A stretch of 64,000 nt of DNA, from assembly GCF_040253615.1 (NCBI RefSeq), contig NZ_JBEJGY010000004.1:4588001-4652000 (forward strand), in the 5' to 3' direction. Shown here piece after piece: positions 1-8,609 of this stretch. The stretch comes from Streptomyces sp. Edi4 (GTDB lineage: Bacteria; Actinomycetota; Actinomycetes; Streptomycetales; Streptomycetaceae). The notes under the pieces were generated by a model, which was not told the origin of the DNA, searched no databases, and saw nothing but the letters and a program-made list of their open reading frames with translations. Numbering within the stretch: position 1 is the stretch's first letter; every line of letters starts with the position of its first letter. Position numbers and translations under genes: made by a program.

Positions 1-948
1 GGCGGCGCGCTCGGCGGACTCGGCCGCCGACAGCGCGGCCACGACCGCGCGGTGGCGGCTGCGGTTGAGCATGCCGATCAGGACGGGGCCGCCGGTGGTG
101 AAGCCGAGTGTCCAGGGCAGCAGGTCGTGGCCGGTGCCGAGGCGGAAGTACAGCACCACGGTGCACAGCACGGCGCACAGTCCTGCCAGGGTGAGGGCGG
201 TGCGGGGTTCCAGGCGGAAGCCGATGTGTCCGACGATGAAGTACGCGAAGAGGTAGCTCGCGCCGCCGGTGCTCACGCCGATCAGGGCGGCGGCGGCAAG
301 GACGCCGAAGGTCAGCCAGGCCACGGTGAGGCGCGGCGGAATCCTGTCTTCCGGCACGTGCCGGGTCGCCAGCACAAGGGAGTTGACCACGATCAGGACG
401 GTGCAGGCCAGACCCCGGCCGCTGAGGCCCTGCGGCTCGACGGTCCAGAGCGCGGACGCCACGAGGAAGATCGTCGGGATCCACTGCGTACGCGGGTCCT
501 GACCTGGCACGGTCCGCGGTCTTGAACCGTGGGGCGGGGCGCCCGGGGAATCGGGCTGGGCTTCGGGCACGGCGTGACCATAGCCGAGGGCGCGGGCGAG
601 GACACGCAGGCCCCGGTCCAGGCGGGTGGCCCAGGTCGTGAGCAAGTCGCGGGTGGGGGCGGGCGCTTGGGGCGCCTTGCCCGTCGCTCGGAGCCCGCTG
701 CCTGGGGCGGTGGCGTGGGGCCGGGTGCCCGGGTCCGTGGCGTGGGGCCGGGTGCCATGGGTGGGGCCCTGCGTGCGGGGGTGCGTGGCCGGGGCGTGGG
801 GGCGGGCGCCCTGGGCCGGCCTCTCCGGGCGGGGGTCCGTGGCCGGGGCGTGGGGTCGGTCGCCGGGGGGCGGCGTCAGCGGGCGAAGGCCCGTGACCGG
901 GGCCTGGGGGGCCGGGGGCACGGGCCGGGTGGCGCGGTGCGGGCGCAC
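1..948 (-). CDS. Sensor histidine kinase, N-terminal part (runs off the left edge)
   Basis: Only the membrane-sensor half is present; the catalytic half lies beyond position 1. From about position 510 downward the frame encodes several hydrophobic segments (IPTIFLVASALWTV, LACTVLIVVNSLVLA, LTVAWLTFGVLAAAALIG, LTLAGLCAVLCTVVLY). It then reads NRSRHRAVVAALSAAESAERAA, which resembles the linker before the dimerisation helix of NarL-type kinases. The start is uncertain. The frame is open up to a GTG at 948, two bases after the stop of the upstream gene. That version adds about 90 residues rich in Pro, Ala, Thr and His with repeats such as RPHAPAT. A GTG at 570, preceded by a TATGGT -10-like box, would give a leaderless start without the tail. 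Family assignment is inferred from topology because no H, N or G box is in view. Confidence 0.6.
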   Translation of the reverse strand, partial: MRPHRATRPVPPAPQAPVTGLRPLTPPPGDRPHAPATDPRPERPAQGARPHAPATHPRTQGPTHGTRPHATDPGTRPHATAPGSGLRATGKAPQAPAPTRDLLTTWATRLDRGLRVLARALGYGHAVPEAQPDSPGAPPHGSRPRTVPGQDPRTQWIPTIFLVASALWTVEPQGLSGRGLACTVLIVVNSLVLATRHVPEDRIPPRLTVAWLTFGVLAAAALIGVSTGGASYLFAYFIVGHIGFRLEPRTALTLAGLCAVLCTVVLYFRLGTGHDLLPWTLGFTTGGPVLIGMLNRSRHRAVVAALSAAESAERAA

Positions 949-950
949 GG

Positions 951-1493
951 TCAGACCGTACGGTCGAGGGTGCGGACGGGGTGGATCTGCGTGGGCGGCT
1001 GCCGGCGGGCGGCCACCACGCGGCCCCGGATGAAGATCGTGGCGAGCCGCGTGACCACCTCGGTGAGCGCCATCAGGACGAACGCCGCGACCCAGGCCTG
1101 ATCCGTGGTGATCTGGTGGGCGATGCTGAACTGCGCCACGTGGGACGCGCCGCCGTGGTCCACCCAGACCTGGAAGCCCATCCTGGCGCCCATGCCGAGC
1201 ACCCACAGGGCGGCCGAGACGGCGCCCGCCTTGATCAGCAGGTGCTCCCCGGAGACGCGGATCCGGGTGTAGACGCCACCCGCGACGCCGAGCGCGGCGC
1301 CTGCGGCCACGAGCGCGCCGATGAGGACGAGGTCGTTGCCGGCGGTCGGGATGGAGTGCAGGTAGCTGTGGGCCACGAAGGCCACGATCCCGAGCGGGAT
1401 CAGGAAGGTCTTGAGGTCGAGTCGGCCTTCCCGCAGCTGGCGGAAGACGACGAGGACGAGTGCGATGTCGGTGAGCCAGTCGGTCGTTGTCAT
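951..1493 (-). CDS. Five-helix membrane protein, DUF1453/CcdC-like
   Basis: This 180-residue protein has about five membrane segments: an N-terminal helix after MTTTDW, FLIPLGIVAFVAHSYL, LVLIGALVAAGAALGVAGG, AGAVSAALWVLGMGARMGF and AAFVLMALTEVVTRLATIFI. A short basic tail ends in RTLDRTV. The pattern of an R-x-G stretch followed by a W- and R-containing helix resembles DUF1453 (CcdC-like) proteins, a family without a settled function. It lies directly upstream of the sensor kinase frame on the same strand, with a two-base gap if the kinase starts at 948. The two may therefore be co-transcribed, and the protein could be a sensory partner. Function is unknown; the family resemblance is a recollection of pattern, not a search result. 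Confidence 0.7.
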   Translation of the reverse strand: MTTTDWLTDIALVLVVFRQLREGRLDLKTFLIPLGIVAFVAHSYLHSIPTAGNDLVLIGALVAAGAALGVAGGVYTRIRVSGEHLLIKAGAVSAALWVLGMGARMGFQVWVDHGGASHVAQFSIAHQITTDQAWVAAFVLMALTEVVTRLATIFIRGRVVAARRQPPTQIHPVRTLDRTV

Positions 1494-1616
1494 GCCTCAA
1501 GACTGGCCTCACCAGGCCTTTCACACCTGGTCCCAGGGGTGGAGCCCGGGGTGGAGATCAACGGCGCGCGGGCCTCCACCCGGGGGGCGAACCCGGGTCC
1601 ACCCCCACCCCGGTGC

Positions 1617-2654
1617 TCACCGGCAGGCGGCCTGCCCGAGCAGCCACTTCTGGGCCGCCGCAAGGGCCGTGTCGTCGGCGCCGGGGGCCGGGTTCCGGTC
1701 CTGGGGGTACTCCTCGTCCGGTGCGATCGGCCCGTCGTAGATGTGGCCGGTGCGGTCGGCTTCCTTGGCCCCCGTAAGGATCAGCTCGGCGCCGTCCGAC
1801 AGCGGGTGCGACTCGTTTCCCGTGGGCACGCCATCGGTCTTACCGCCGAAGAACCGGGTGTCGGGGCGGCCGTGGAAGGCCACCACCACCGCCTCGCCCG
1901 CGCTGGCTGTCCGGGGGCCGGTCAGTACGGCGACCGGCGGATTGCTCCTGCCGATGGGCGGAACATCGGTGTTCCAGCCGTTGGACTTGCCGTCCACGTA
2001 CGGAGCGCCGCCCTTGATCGACCAGAGCGATTTCTTCCCGTCCGCGTCCACGAACGCGCCCACCGCGCCGTCACCCAGGATCGGGCCGACTGTGGCGAGC
2101 ACCGGGTCCATGCCGCCGCCTGTCTCCGCCCTCAGGTCCACGACCCAACCGCAGGCTCCCTTGCCTTCCGTCCCGTCCGCCTCGGCCACGGCGGCCCTGC
2201 CCTGCCGTACGTAGGCGTCGTACATCTGCTGGGAGCCCTTCACCCCGGGCAGGGAGACGTACCCGATCCCGTGCTTCAGGGAACGGCCCTCCGGACCGTC
2301 GACGGAGGTGGCGGAGGCGCCCATGGTCTGTTTGGCCTCCTCCGGATCCTCGAACCTGCTGTGATGGTCACCCAGCGAAGCCAGCGCCACTTCGATCGCT
2401 CCGTAGGTGTCCGCCGGCTTTTGCGCCCCGTGCGCCTGGGCGAACGCCTTCCTGCGCAGGGTGTCCCAGTCGACCGTGTGCCGGAATATGGATCCGTCCC
2501 GCATGATGTCCAGCGCCTTGGTCAAGTACGTCCGTGCCGCTGGTGTCATGCCGTCGTCGGACGGCCGCGCCCCGCTCGTGCACCCTGATGCCGCGACGAC
2601 GACGCCGGCCAGTGCGGCGCAGACCGATATGCGCCGCCGATGTCCCCAACTCAT
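1617..2654 (-). CDS. S41-family peptidase lipoprotein
   Basis: This 345-residue secreted protease-like protein begins with a basic n-region, a hydrophobic core and the lipobox VAASGC, so it should be lipid-anchored at Cys25. The C-terminal half has the S41 (tail-specific protease) fold signatures. These are GIGYVSLPGV, a strand with VVDLRAETGGGMDP, the nucleophile region LTGPRTASAGEAVVV with the predicted catalytic Ser, and then FFGGKTDGVPTGN, which carries the glycine-rich loop and a nearby Lys. No PDZ domain is evident, so it belongs to the short S41 class. The start ATG at 2654 is preceded by GGGGGA. The gene is convergent with nothing and lies 36 bp upstream of the MFS stop on the same strand. 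The substrate is unknown. Confidence 0.85.
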   Translation of the reverse strand: MSWGHRRRISVCAALAGVVVAASGCTSGARPSDDGMTPAARTYLTKALDIMRDGSIFRHTVDWDTLRRKAFAQAHGAQKPADTYGAIEVALASLGDHHSRFEDPEEAKQTMGASATSVDGPEGRSLKHGIGYVSLPGVKGSQQMYDAYVRQGRAAVAEADGTEGKGACGWVVDLRAETGGGMDPVLATVGPILGDGAVGAFVDADGKKSLWSIKGGAPYVDGKSNGWNTDVPPIGRSNPPVAVLTGPRTASAGEAVVVAFHGRPDTRFFGGKTDGVPTGNESHPLSDGAELILTGAKEADRTGHIYDGPIAPDEEYPQDRNPAPGADDTALAAAQKWLLGQAACR

Positions 2655-2690
2655 TCGTCCCCCATGGCACTTGTTGGAAGATCCGTCACG

Positions 2691-3878
2691 TCACTTGCCA
2701 GAGATCGACTCTAGCGAGCCGGTGGCCCGGCGGCTTCGGGGTCGGGGTTCGCGCGTGGTGAGGTGTGCCACCACAACGGCCAGCATCGTCAAGGCCGTTG
2801 AGGCCAGCGGGAACCAGCGGCCGCCCAGGACGGTGACGGCCGCGCTGCCCGTGCCGCCCGCCGCCGCTATGCCCAGGTACAGCGCGGTGGAGTTCAGGGA
2901 GAGGAGCAGGGGGGCGTTCGGGGGGTCGAGCGCCACGAGGCGGGCGGGCAGGGCGACCGCCACCGCCCAGCCCGCGAGCGGGTTGATCGCGGAGGCGATG
3001 AGCGCCGTCGTCATGGACTGCATCAGCCAGGGCAGCGCGAGCGTGACGGCCGCCGAGACCGCGCCCGCCGTGAGCATCACCACGCGCGGGCCCCACGCGT
3101 CCACGACCCGCCCGCCCACGTTGCTCCCCACCACCGAGAAGACGCCGGAGACCAGCAGGAGCAGGGTGAGGCGGGACTGGTCGCCGCCGGTCGCGGGGGC
3201 GGCCGCGACCGTGTAGTAGATGAACACGCTCTGGTAGGCGAGGAAGACCAGGAACGTCGTGCCCGTCGCGCCCAGGACCCGGCGGTCGGTGAGCGGGGCA
3301 AGGCGGGTGCGCAGCGAGACGGCGGGTGCGGGGGCCGGCAGGTCGCGCAGCAGCAGGGCCAGGCCCGCGAAGGCCGCCGCGCCGAGCGCGGTGACCACCC
3401 ACATCGTGAGCCGCCAGTCGCTGCGGCCGACCCAGGTGCCGAGCGGCACGCCGAGCGCGGTGGCGACCGTCATGCCGCCCATGACGGTGGCGATGGCCCG
3501 GCCCCGGCGCTCCGGTGGCACGAGCGTGGTGGCGGCGGCGTTGGCCGTCGGGGTGTAGAGCGCGGCGCCGACGGCGGCCAGGACGCGGGTGAGCAGGAGC
3601 GTGCCGAAGCCGGGCGCGAGTGCGGACAGAGCGTTGGCCACGGTGAAGACGGTGAGGGCGAGCAGCAGGGTGCGGCGCCTGGGCCACTTCGCGGTGAGCG
3701 TCGCGAGGACCGGCGCGAGGACCGCGTAAGCGAGCGCGAACACGGTGATCATCTGTCCGGCGGCGGCGACGGATACGTCCAGGTCATGGGCGACGAGGCC
3801 GAGAATTCCGGCGATCACCATCCCGTCCGTGCCGACGGCGAAGGTGCCGAGGGCGAGCAGGAGCAGGCGGAGGCGCAT
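2691..3878 (-). CDS. MFS drug-efflux-type transporter
   Basis: This 395-residue, 12-helix major facilitator of the DHA1 (arabinose efflux permease-like) type begins MRLRLLLLALGTFAVGTDG. The signature loop between helices 2 and 3 reads AKWPRRRTLLL, and LTRVLAAVGAALYTPTANAAA marks helix 4. The ATG at 3878 is chosen because GGAAGGGGA lies just upstream and because the first transmembrane helix begins at once. An upstream extension in frame is basic and unlike this family. The gene is divergent from an ArsR regulator, and two copies of a GTTTGAC palindrome lie between them. The ArsR protein therefore probably represses both genes. The substrate cannot be read from the sequence; small toxic compounds are the usual cargo of this class. 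Confidence 0.88.
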   Translation of the reverse strand: MRLRLLLLALGTFAVGTDGMVIAGILGLVAHDLDVSVAAAGQMITVFALAYAVLAPVLATLTAKWPRRRTLLLALTVFTVANALSALAPGFGTLLLTRVLAAVGAALYTPTANAAATTLVPPERRGRAIATVMGGMTVATALGVPLGTWVGRSDWRLTMWVVTALGAAAFAGLALLLRDLPAPAPAVSLRTRLAPLTDRRVLGATGTTFLVFLAYQSVFIYYTVAAAPATGGDQSRLTLLLLVSGVFSVVGSNVGGRVVDAWGPRVVMLTAGAVSAAVTLALPWLMQSMTTALIASAINPLAGWAVAVALPARLVALDPPNAPLLLSLNSTALYLGIAAAGGTGSAAVTVLGGRWFPLASTALTMLAVVVAHLTTREPRPRSRRATGSLESISGK

Positions 3879-3958
3879 GGGTGGTCCCCTTCCACGGGCA
3901 GCGCGGGGCGGTGCGCGGCTCCATCGGGGGAGCGGCGCACGCGCGAAACGAGAGAATG

Positions 3959-3976
3959 GTTTGACACACGTCAAAC
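3959..3976. promoter_or_regulatory. Perfect palindromic operator between mfs and arsR
   Basis: GTTTGAC-ACAC-GTCAAAC is a perfect inverted repeat with 7-bp arms and a 4-bp spacer, lying between the divergent MFS and ArsR genes. Its size and symmetry fit a winged-helix dimer of the ArsR family. It lies about 80 bp upstream of the MFS start, so it probably overlaps the MFS promoter. Binding by the adjacent ArsR protein is an inference from position. Confidence 0.7.
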
Positions 3977-3999
3977 TAAGCACTCGCATCCTAGAGGTC

Positions 4000-4017
4000 G
4001 TTTGATGGTTGTCAAAC
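4000..4017. promoter_or_regulatory. Second palindromic operator, proximal to arsR
   Basis: GTTTGAT-GGTT-GTCAAAC is the same 7-4-7 palindrome with one arm mismatch. Its centre is 41 bp from that of the first copy, close to four helical turns, so two dimers would sit on the same face of the DNA. It ends 28 bp before the ArsR start codon at 4045 and just before its GGAGGGGAG ribosome binding site. This suggests autorepression. Confidence 0.65.
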
Positions 4018-4044
4018 AGTTTGGACGGAGGGGAGAGTGCGGGC

Positions 4045-4446
4045 ATGGTGGAGGACAGGCCTCGGGATCACGAGGGCGGGAGCGAGGGCGGCGGCGACAG
4101 CGAGCGGGCCGCGCGTCCCGGCGACGGCGACGGTGAGCACTGGCTCGCGCAGCCCGACGTCGACGACATCGAGCTCGTCAAGGTGCTGCACGCGCTCGGC
4201 GATCCCGTACGGCTTCGGCTGCTCAAGGTGTACGCGGACGGCGAGCAGTACAGCTGCGCCCCCGACGTGCTCGGCCTCGCCCACCTGCACAAGTCGACCG
4301 TCTCGCACCACATGCGGATCATGCGCGAGGCCGGGGTCACCGCGACGCGCGTCGTCGGCCGCGGTCGCTATGTCCAGCTGCGCCGGGCGGACCTGGACGC
4401 CCGCTTCCCCGGTCTCCTGGACGCGCTGATCAAGGCCCTGCCATAG
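4045..4446 (+). CDS. ArsR-family transcriptional regulator
   Basis: This 133-residue winged-helix protein has an acidic, low-complexity N-terminal tail of about 40 residues before the DNA-binding domain. The domain reads VLHALGDPVRLRLLKVYADG, then the recognition helix HKSTVSHHMRIMREAGV, and the wing RVVGRGRYVQLRRADL. These are typical of the ArsR/SmtB fold. No CVC or other clear metal-binding cysteine cluster is present; the only cysteine is in YSCAPDV. The inducer may therefore be a small molecule rather than a metal. The ATG at 4045 has GGAGGGGAG nine bases upstream; a TTG 36 bases earlier would lie inside the second operator. It is divergent from the MFS gene. Confidence 0.87.
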   Translation: MVEDRPRDHEGGSEGGGDSERAARPGDGDGEHWLAQPDVDDIELVKVLHALGDPVRLRLLKVYADGEQYSCAPDVLGLAHLHKSTVSHHMRIMREAGVTATRVVGRGRYVQLRRADLDARFPGLLDALIKALP

Positions 4447-4468
4447 CAGGGCCCAAGGCGCCTGACAC

Positions 4469-6525
4469 TCAAGCGAGTTGAGGTGGAAGCGGGGACGCGT
4501 GCAGGACGGTCAGGCCCGAGACCGCGCGGGTCAGGGCCACGTACAGGCGGCGCAGGCCCGTGCGTTCGTCCGGCTCGCCCTCGACCACGGCGGCCGGCTC
4601 GTCGAGCACCACGTAGTCGTACTCAAGGCCCTTGGCGAGCGAGGCCGGCACCAGGGTCAGGCGGGACAGGGACGTCGTCTCCTCACCCGGCGCCAAGTAG
4701 GGCAGGCCCTCGGCCTCAAGTGCCTTGCCCAGAACGGGAATACGGGCGTCGGCGGCGATCAGGCCGATCGATCCCTCGTGCGCCAGGGACGCCACACACG
4801 CGGCCACCACGTCCGCGTCCAGATCCGCCGACTCCCGCACGGCGAGCGAGCCCGGCGTCTCACGCACCGACTCCACCGCCGTCAGGCCCGGTGAGATCGC
4901 GGGCAGCAGCTTCGAGGCGTACGCGATGACCTCGCGCGGCACGCGGAAACCGGCCGTCAGCTCCTCGACCACCGCCTCCTCCTTGCCGAGGTGGCGCAGC
5001 GCATCGGCCCAACTCGCCGTCGCCCAGGGCGTGGTGCCCTGCGCCAGGTCGCCGAGCACGGTCGCCGAACCCGTCGAGCAGCGCCGGCCCACCGCGCGGT
5101 ACTGCATGGGGGAGAGGTCCTGCGCCTCGTCCAGTACGACATGGCCGAGCGAGTGGGTGCGCGCCACCAGGTCGTTCGCCTCGTCGATGAGGACGGCGTC
5201 CGCCGCCGACCACTTCGCCGACTTCACACTCCGGGCCGGCTTGGGGGAGAGGATCGCCCGCTGCTCGTCGTCGGTGAGGATGCCCTTCGCGTGCGCGGCC
5301 AGGAACTCCGGCTCGTTGAGCAGGCGCAGCACCAGTTTCGCCGGGTCCACCGGCGGCCAGATCGCCTTGACGGCCGCCTTCACCGCGCTGTTGCGGGCCA
5401 CCGCGTCCTGCACCCGGTCGTCGGGGGCCTCGCCCGCCTGTTCCATCCGTACCAGGACGGTGTGCGCGATCCGCTGCGGCAGGGCCTCGCGGGCGGCGCC
5501 GTAGCGGATGTCACGGCCCGTCAACTGCTCGACGATCTCCGCGAGTTCGTATGCCGGTACCCGCCAGCGGCGTGAACCCCGTACCACCACCAGGGGCTCG
5601 GCCGGTGTCGTCACATGGGACCACACCGCCCGGCGCAGCACCTCGGCCATGCGGGCGTCGCCCTTGACCACGGCGGAGGCGGCCGGGTCCGCGCCGCGCA
5701 CCTCGATGTCCTTGGCCACCAGATCGTCCACCGTCGCCTGCTTGACCTCCAACTCGCCCAGGGCGGGCAGGACTTGCTCGATGTAGTGCAGGAACGACCG
5801 GTTCGGCCCGATGACCAGGGTCCCGGTACGGGCCAGGCGCTCGCGGTGGGCGTAGAGGAGGTACGCGACCCGGTGCAGGCCGACGGCCGTCTTGCCGGTG
5901 CCGGGGCCGCCCTGCACGCACACGCTGCCGCTCAGGCCCGACCGTACGATCTCGTCCTGTTCGGGCTGGATCGTGGCCACGATGTCGCGCATCGGGCCCA
6001 CGCGGGGCCGCTCGATCTCCGCCTGGAGCAGTTTGCTGGTCCCGGCGGCCTCTGCCGGGTCCATGAGGTGTTCGTCCTCGTACGCCGTCAACTCCCCGCC
6101 CGTGTAACCGAATCGGCGGCGCAGGGACACGTCCAGCGGGTCCTTCTTCGACGCGCGGTAGAAGGGCTGCGAGACGGGGGCGCGCCAGTCGATCACCATC
6201 GGGTCGCCGTCGGCGTCGTGGACGTGCCGGCGGCCGATGTAGAACCGCTCGCCCTCGGCTCCTTCGGCGAGCTCCACGCCCGGGGCGTGCAGGTAGTCGA
6301 GGCGGCCGAAGAAGAGGGGGTGTGGGCGAGGTCGGCGAGGGCCTTGATGCGGTCGTCCATCTGGCGGCGCAGGACGGCGGCGTTCACCCAGTTCGCGGTG
6401 ACGTCCTTGATGTCCAGGGCTTCGACGTCCTGGCGCATCGCGCGGAGGGCGGATCGGGAGGCGCTGAGGTGCGTGCGTTCCTGGTGGAGGGGGGTGGTGG
6501 TGGGGTCGGGGTCGTGCGTCTGCAC
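4469..6525 (-). pseudogene. helR: HelD/HelR-type RNA polymerase recycling helicase, frameshifted
   Basis: The reading frame encodes a superfamily 1 helicase of the HelD/HelR group, which removes RNA polymerase from DNA; HelR homologues in Streptomyces contribute to rifampicin tolerance. Visible motifs are GGPGTGKTA (Walker A), VVLDEAQDLSPMQ (motif II), GLEYDYVVLDEP and LYVALTRAV (motif VI). The N-terminus, starting at GTG 6525 after GGAGG, reads MQTHDPDPT to ALADLAHTP in one frame. The rest, from LFFGRLDYLHAPG on, is one base out of register. The break falls in the run of five G at 6316-6320, where six would restore a 685-residue protein. This is either a real loss of function or a homopolymer sequencing error. 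The N-terminal coiled-coil arm is included in the broken part. Confidence 0.75.
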
Positions 6526-7026
6526 GGGGGGCCTCCGGCGGGGGTTCGGTGGGTTTGTACGTGCCGTACTGGCTGCCCTTCCGGTTTCCGGCCGGGGGGC
6601 GGCGCTCCCTGGGGGAGGCGGGGGGTGGGGATTCTAGCCACGGGGTTTTCGCGGGGCGAATGGTTTTCCCCGGGCGGGGGCGGCGGCCCGTGCGGGTGCG
6701 GGTGCGGGCCCGTGCGGGGCGCGGCGGCCCTGGGGCTCTGCCCCAGACCCCGGTTCTGGCCCCACCCCGCCCCTTCCCTGAACCCTCCGGGGGTGAAAGA
6801 CCCTGGGGCTCCGCCCCAGACCCCTTCCGCCTGAGCGGCCTCGTCCTCAATCTCCCCCAAGGCCTTAAGGGCCAGGGGGACCCCCATGACAGGCTGAGGA
6901 TGCCGGTGCGGGCCGGCATGGGCGCTGTCAGGGGCGCGGGGAACTGCGCGAGCAACCACGCACGGTCTGCGGCCGGAGGAACCGCCGGCGGGTTTAGGGA
7001 AGGGGCGCGGGCCGGCACAAGGCCCG
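6526..7026. repeat. Gene-free region with Streptomyces intergenic repeat blocks
   Basis: There is no convincing gene between the helicase start and the IS630 end. The stretch holds two copies of the hairpin motif CTGGGGCTCCGCCCCAG (near 6731 and 6803, the first with a CT variant). A run at about 6838-6900 reads CCTCGTCCTCAATC and then a palindrome around CCCAAGGCCTTAAGGGCC. A block at about 6931-6980 begins GGGGCGCGGGGAACTGCGCG and continues to GCGGCCGG. The same blocks recur at 10665, 17300, 31140, 34490, 39290-39900 and 49860-50330. The hairpins resemble factor-independent terminators but lack a T run. Confidence 0.75.
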
Positions 7027-7081
7027 CTAGTGCTGTGACCGCATAGGTTCACCGGGTTGCTGCGTGCCTGTCGAGAGCGGC

Positions 7082-7384
7082 TCAGCGATCGGTATCGGTG
7101 AGCGGTCCGGCCTTGGTGACAACTCCGGTCCACCAGTCCGGTTGATCGGTGGGCTGCCACGAGACTTCCAGCTCTCGGTGGGTCAGCTCTTCGGCCCTGC
7201 GGTGGAGTGCGGCCTGTGCTGTCTCGGGCTCGCATGAGGGAGCGGGATGATCGAGCGCACCGTCGGCGGTGCCGCCCGGTGCTTCGAAGTGCAGGGCGAA
7301 CCGCCACTGGTCTGGCGTGCGGTGTAGGACGAGCGTCTTCGGAGTCCCGAACGTGCGCCAGTACGGCTTCCTTCTGCTTCCCAT
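7082..7384 (-). CDS. Hypothetical passenger protein inside the IS630 element
   Basis: This 100-residue frame starts MGSRRKPYWRTFGTPKTLVL and ends GVVTKAGPLTDTDR. It lies between the transposase stop and the left terminal repeat of the IS630 element, on the same strand as the transposase, with a 13-bp gap. It has no recognisable motif, membrane segment or signal peptide. Its composition (Trp-rich: WRTF, WRFALHF, WQP, WWTG) is that of a folded soluble protein rather than a chance frame. Canonical IS630 elements carry only one gene, so this could be an accessory gene or a captured passenger. No upstream frame was found that would fuse it to the transposase. Confidence 0.5.
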   Translation of the reverse strand: MGSRRKPYWRTFGTPKTLVLHRTPDQWRFALHFEAPGGTADGALDHPAPSCEPETAQAALHRRAEELTHRELEVSWQPTDQPDWWTGVVTKAGPLTDTDR

Positions 7385-7397
7385 CGGTAATATCTGG

Positions 7398-8519
7398 TCA
7401 GGCAGCGGTGGCCAGTGCCCGTGCTCCCCAGCGGAGGCCCTTCTCGCTACGGACGCGGGCGCGCTCACGGCGCTGGGCGGCCAGGACGTCGGGATGCCGT
7501 GCGTTCTGGTTGCGCCGGCCCAGGTAGCGATGCAACTCCCGCGTCTGGACGATGTGGTTGGGGTGATTCGAGTTGGCCAAGGTGAACTGCCGCAGCGGCC
7601 CGAAGTGCGCCTCGATCGGGTTGGCCCAGGACGCGTTCGTGGGTGTGAAGCACAGCTCGACTTTGTTCCGCGCCGCCCACCGTCTGATGCGCCAGTTCTT
7701 GTGGGCGGACAGGTTGTCCAGGATCACGTAGATGGGGGCGCCGTCCGGGCGGGCCGCACGGATGCTCTTGAGCGCGGCCCAGCTCGGGGAGATGCCCTTG
7801 CGGCGCCGGTTGACGCCCCAGAGGGTGTCGTCGCCGACCGAGTAGCAGCCATGGAAGTATCGGGTGCCGTGGGTGCGGTGGTAGGTCGCCGGCAACCGGT
7901 CCGGCTTTCCCTGCTCGGCCCAGCAGACCCCAGCCGTCGGGCGGATGCCCAGCGGCCCGAACTCGTCGAAGGCGAAGGTCCGGTCCGGGCGCTCGTGGAG
8001 CGCGTATTCGATCCGGTCCAGCTTGGCGTCGAAGTTCGGGTCGGTGGACTCCTTCCACGTCTTGGTCCGTTGGAAGGTGATCCCGCGGCGCAGCAGTAAG
8101 CAGCGCAGGGCCTCGCGGCCGATCCGTACCGGACGGGCGAGGTTGCGCCGCAGGTGCTCGGCGAGCTTGCGGATCGACCAGCGGCTGAAGGGCTTGCCGA
8201 GCTTGGCCGGGCGGGTGGTGGCCGTCTGGATGACGAAGTCCTCGTCGTCACGATTGAGCAGGCGGGGACGGCCTCCCGCCCACTGAGGGTCCAGGCAGGC
8301 CAGCCCGATCTCGTTGAAGCGGTGGATCACGTCGCGGACGGTGTCCTCGTCCGCCTGGACGAGCCGCGCGATCACCGGGACGCTGTTCCCGCCCGCCGAC
8401 GCCAGCAGCATCATCGCTCTGCGGAACCGCACCGTGCTCGTACTGCCCCGACGCACGATCCGCTGCAGCCTCTGCCCCTGCTGCTCAGTCAACGTACGGA
8501 CCGTGACCAGGTCCGCCAT
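7398..8519 (-). CDS. IS630-family DDE transposase
   Basis: This 373-residue transposase starts MADLVTVRTLTEQQGQRLQR at an ATG with GGGAGGCGGG immediately upstream. Residues 15-140 hold two helix-turn-helix domains that bind the element ends. The DDE triad is visible as D185 (FAFDEFGPL), D268 (YVILDNLSAH) and E303 (WANPIEAHFG). The second Asp and the Glu are separated by 34 residues, as expected for IS630. The frame is intact from end to end, so the enzyme may be active. A truncated relative of its first roughly 60 codons lies at 10400-10570. Confidence 0.92.
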   Translation of the reverse strand: MADLVTVRTLTEQQGQRLQRIVRRGSTSTVRFRRAMMLLASAGGNSVPVIARLVQADEDTVRDVIHRFNEIGLACLDPQWAGGRPRLLNRDDEDFVIQTATTRPAKLGKPFSRWSIRKLAEHLRRNLARPVRIGREALRCLLLRRGITFQRTKTWKESTDPNFDAKLDRIEYALHERPDRTFAFDEFGPLGIRPTAGVCWAEQGKPDRLPATYHRTHGTRYFHGCYSVGDDTLWGVNRRRKGISPSWAALKSIRAARPDGAPIYVILDNLSAHKNWRIRRWAARNKVELCFTPTNASWANPIEAHFGPLRQFTLANSNHPNHIVQTRELHRYLGRRNQNARHPDVLAAQRRERARVRSEKGLRWGARALATAA

Positions 8520-8609
8520 CCCGCCTCCCGCACCGATCGGACATGCCGTCACATCCAACCGGCCCAAGGACCACGAGCACCAACACGGCGAACCTACGCG
8601 GTCAAAAAA

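Noticed and set aside
6526..6640. Rifamycin-associated element upstream of the helR-type gene
   Set aside because: No 19-bp inverted repeat of the known type could be found in the upstream region, so it was not annotated.
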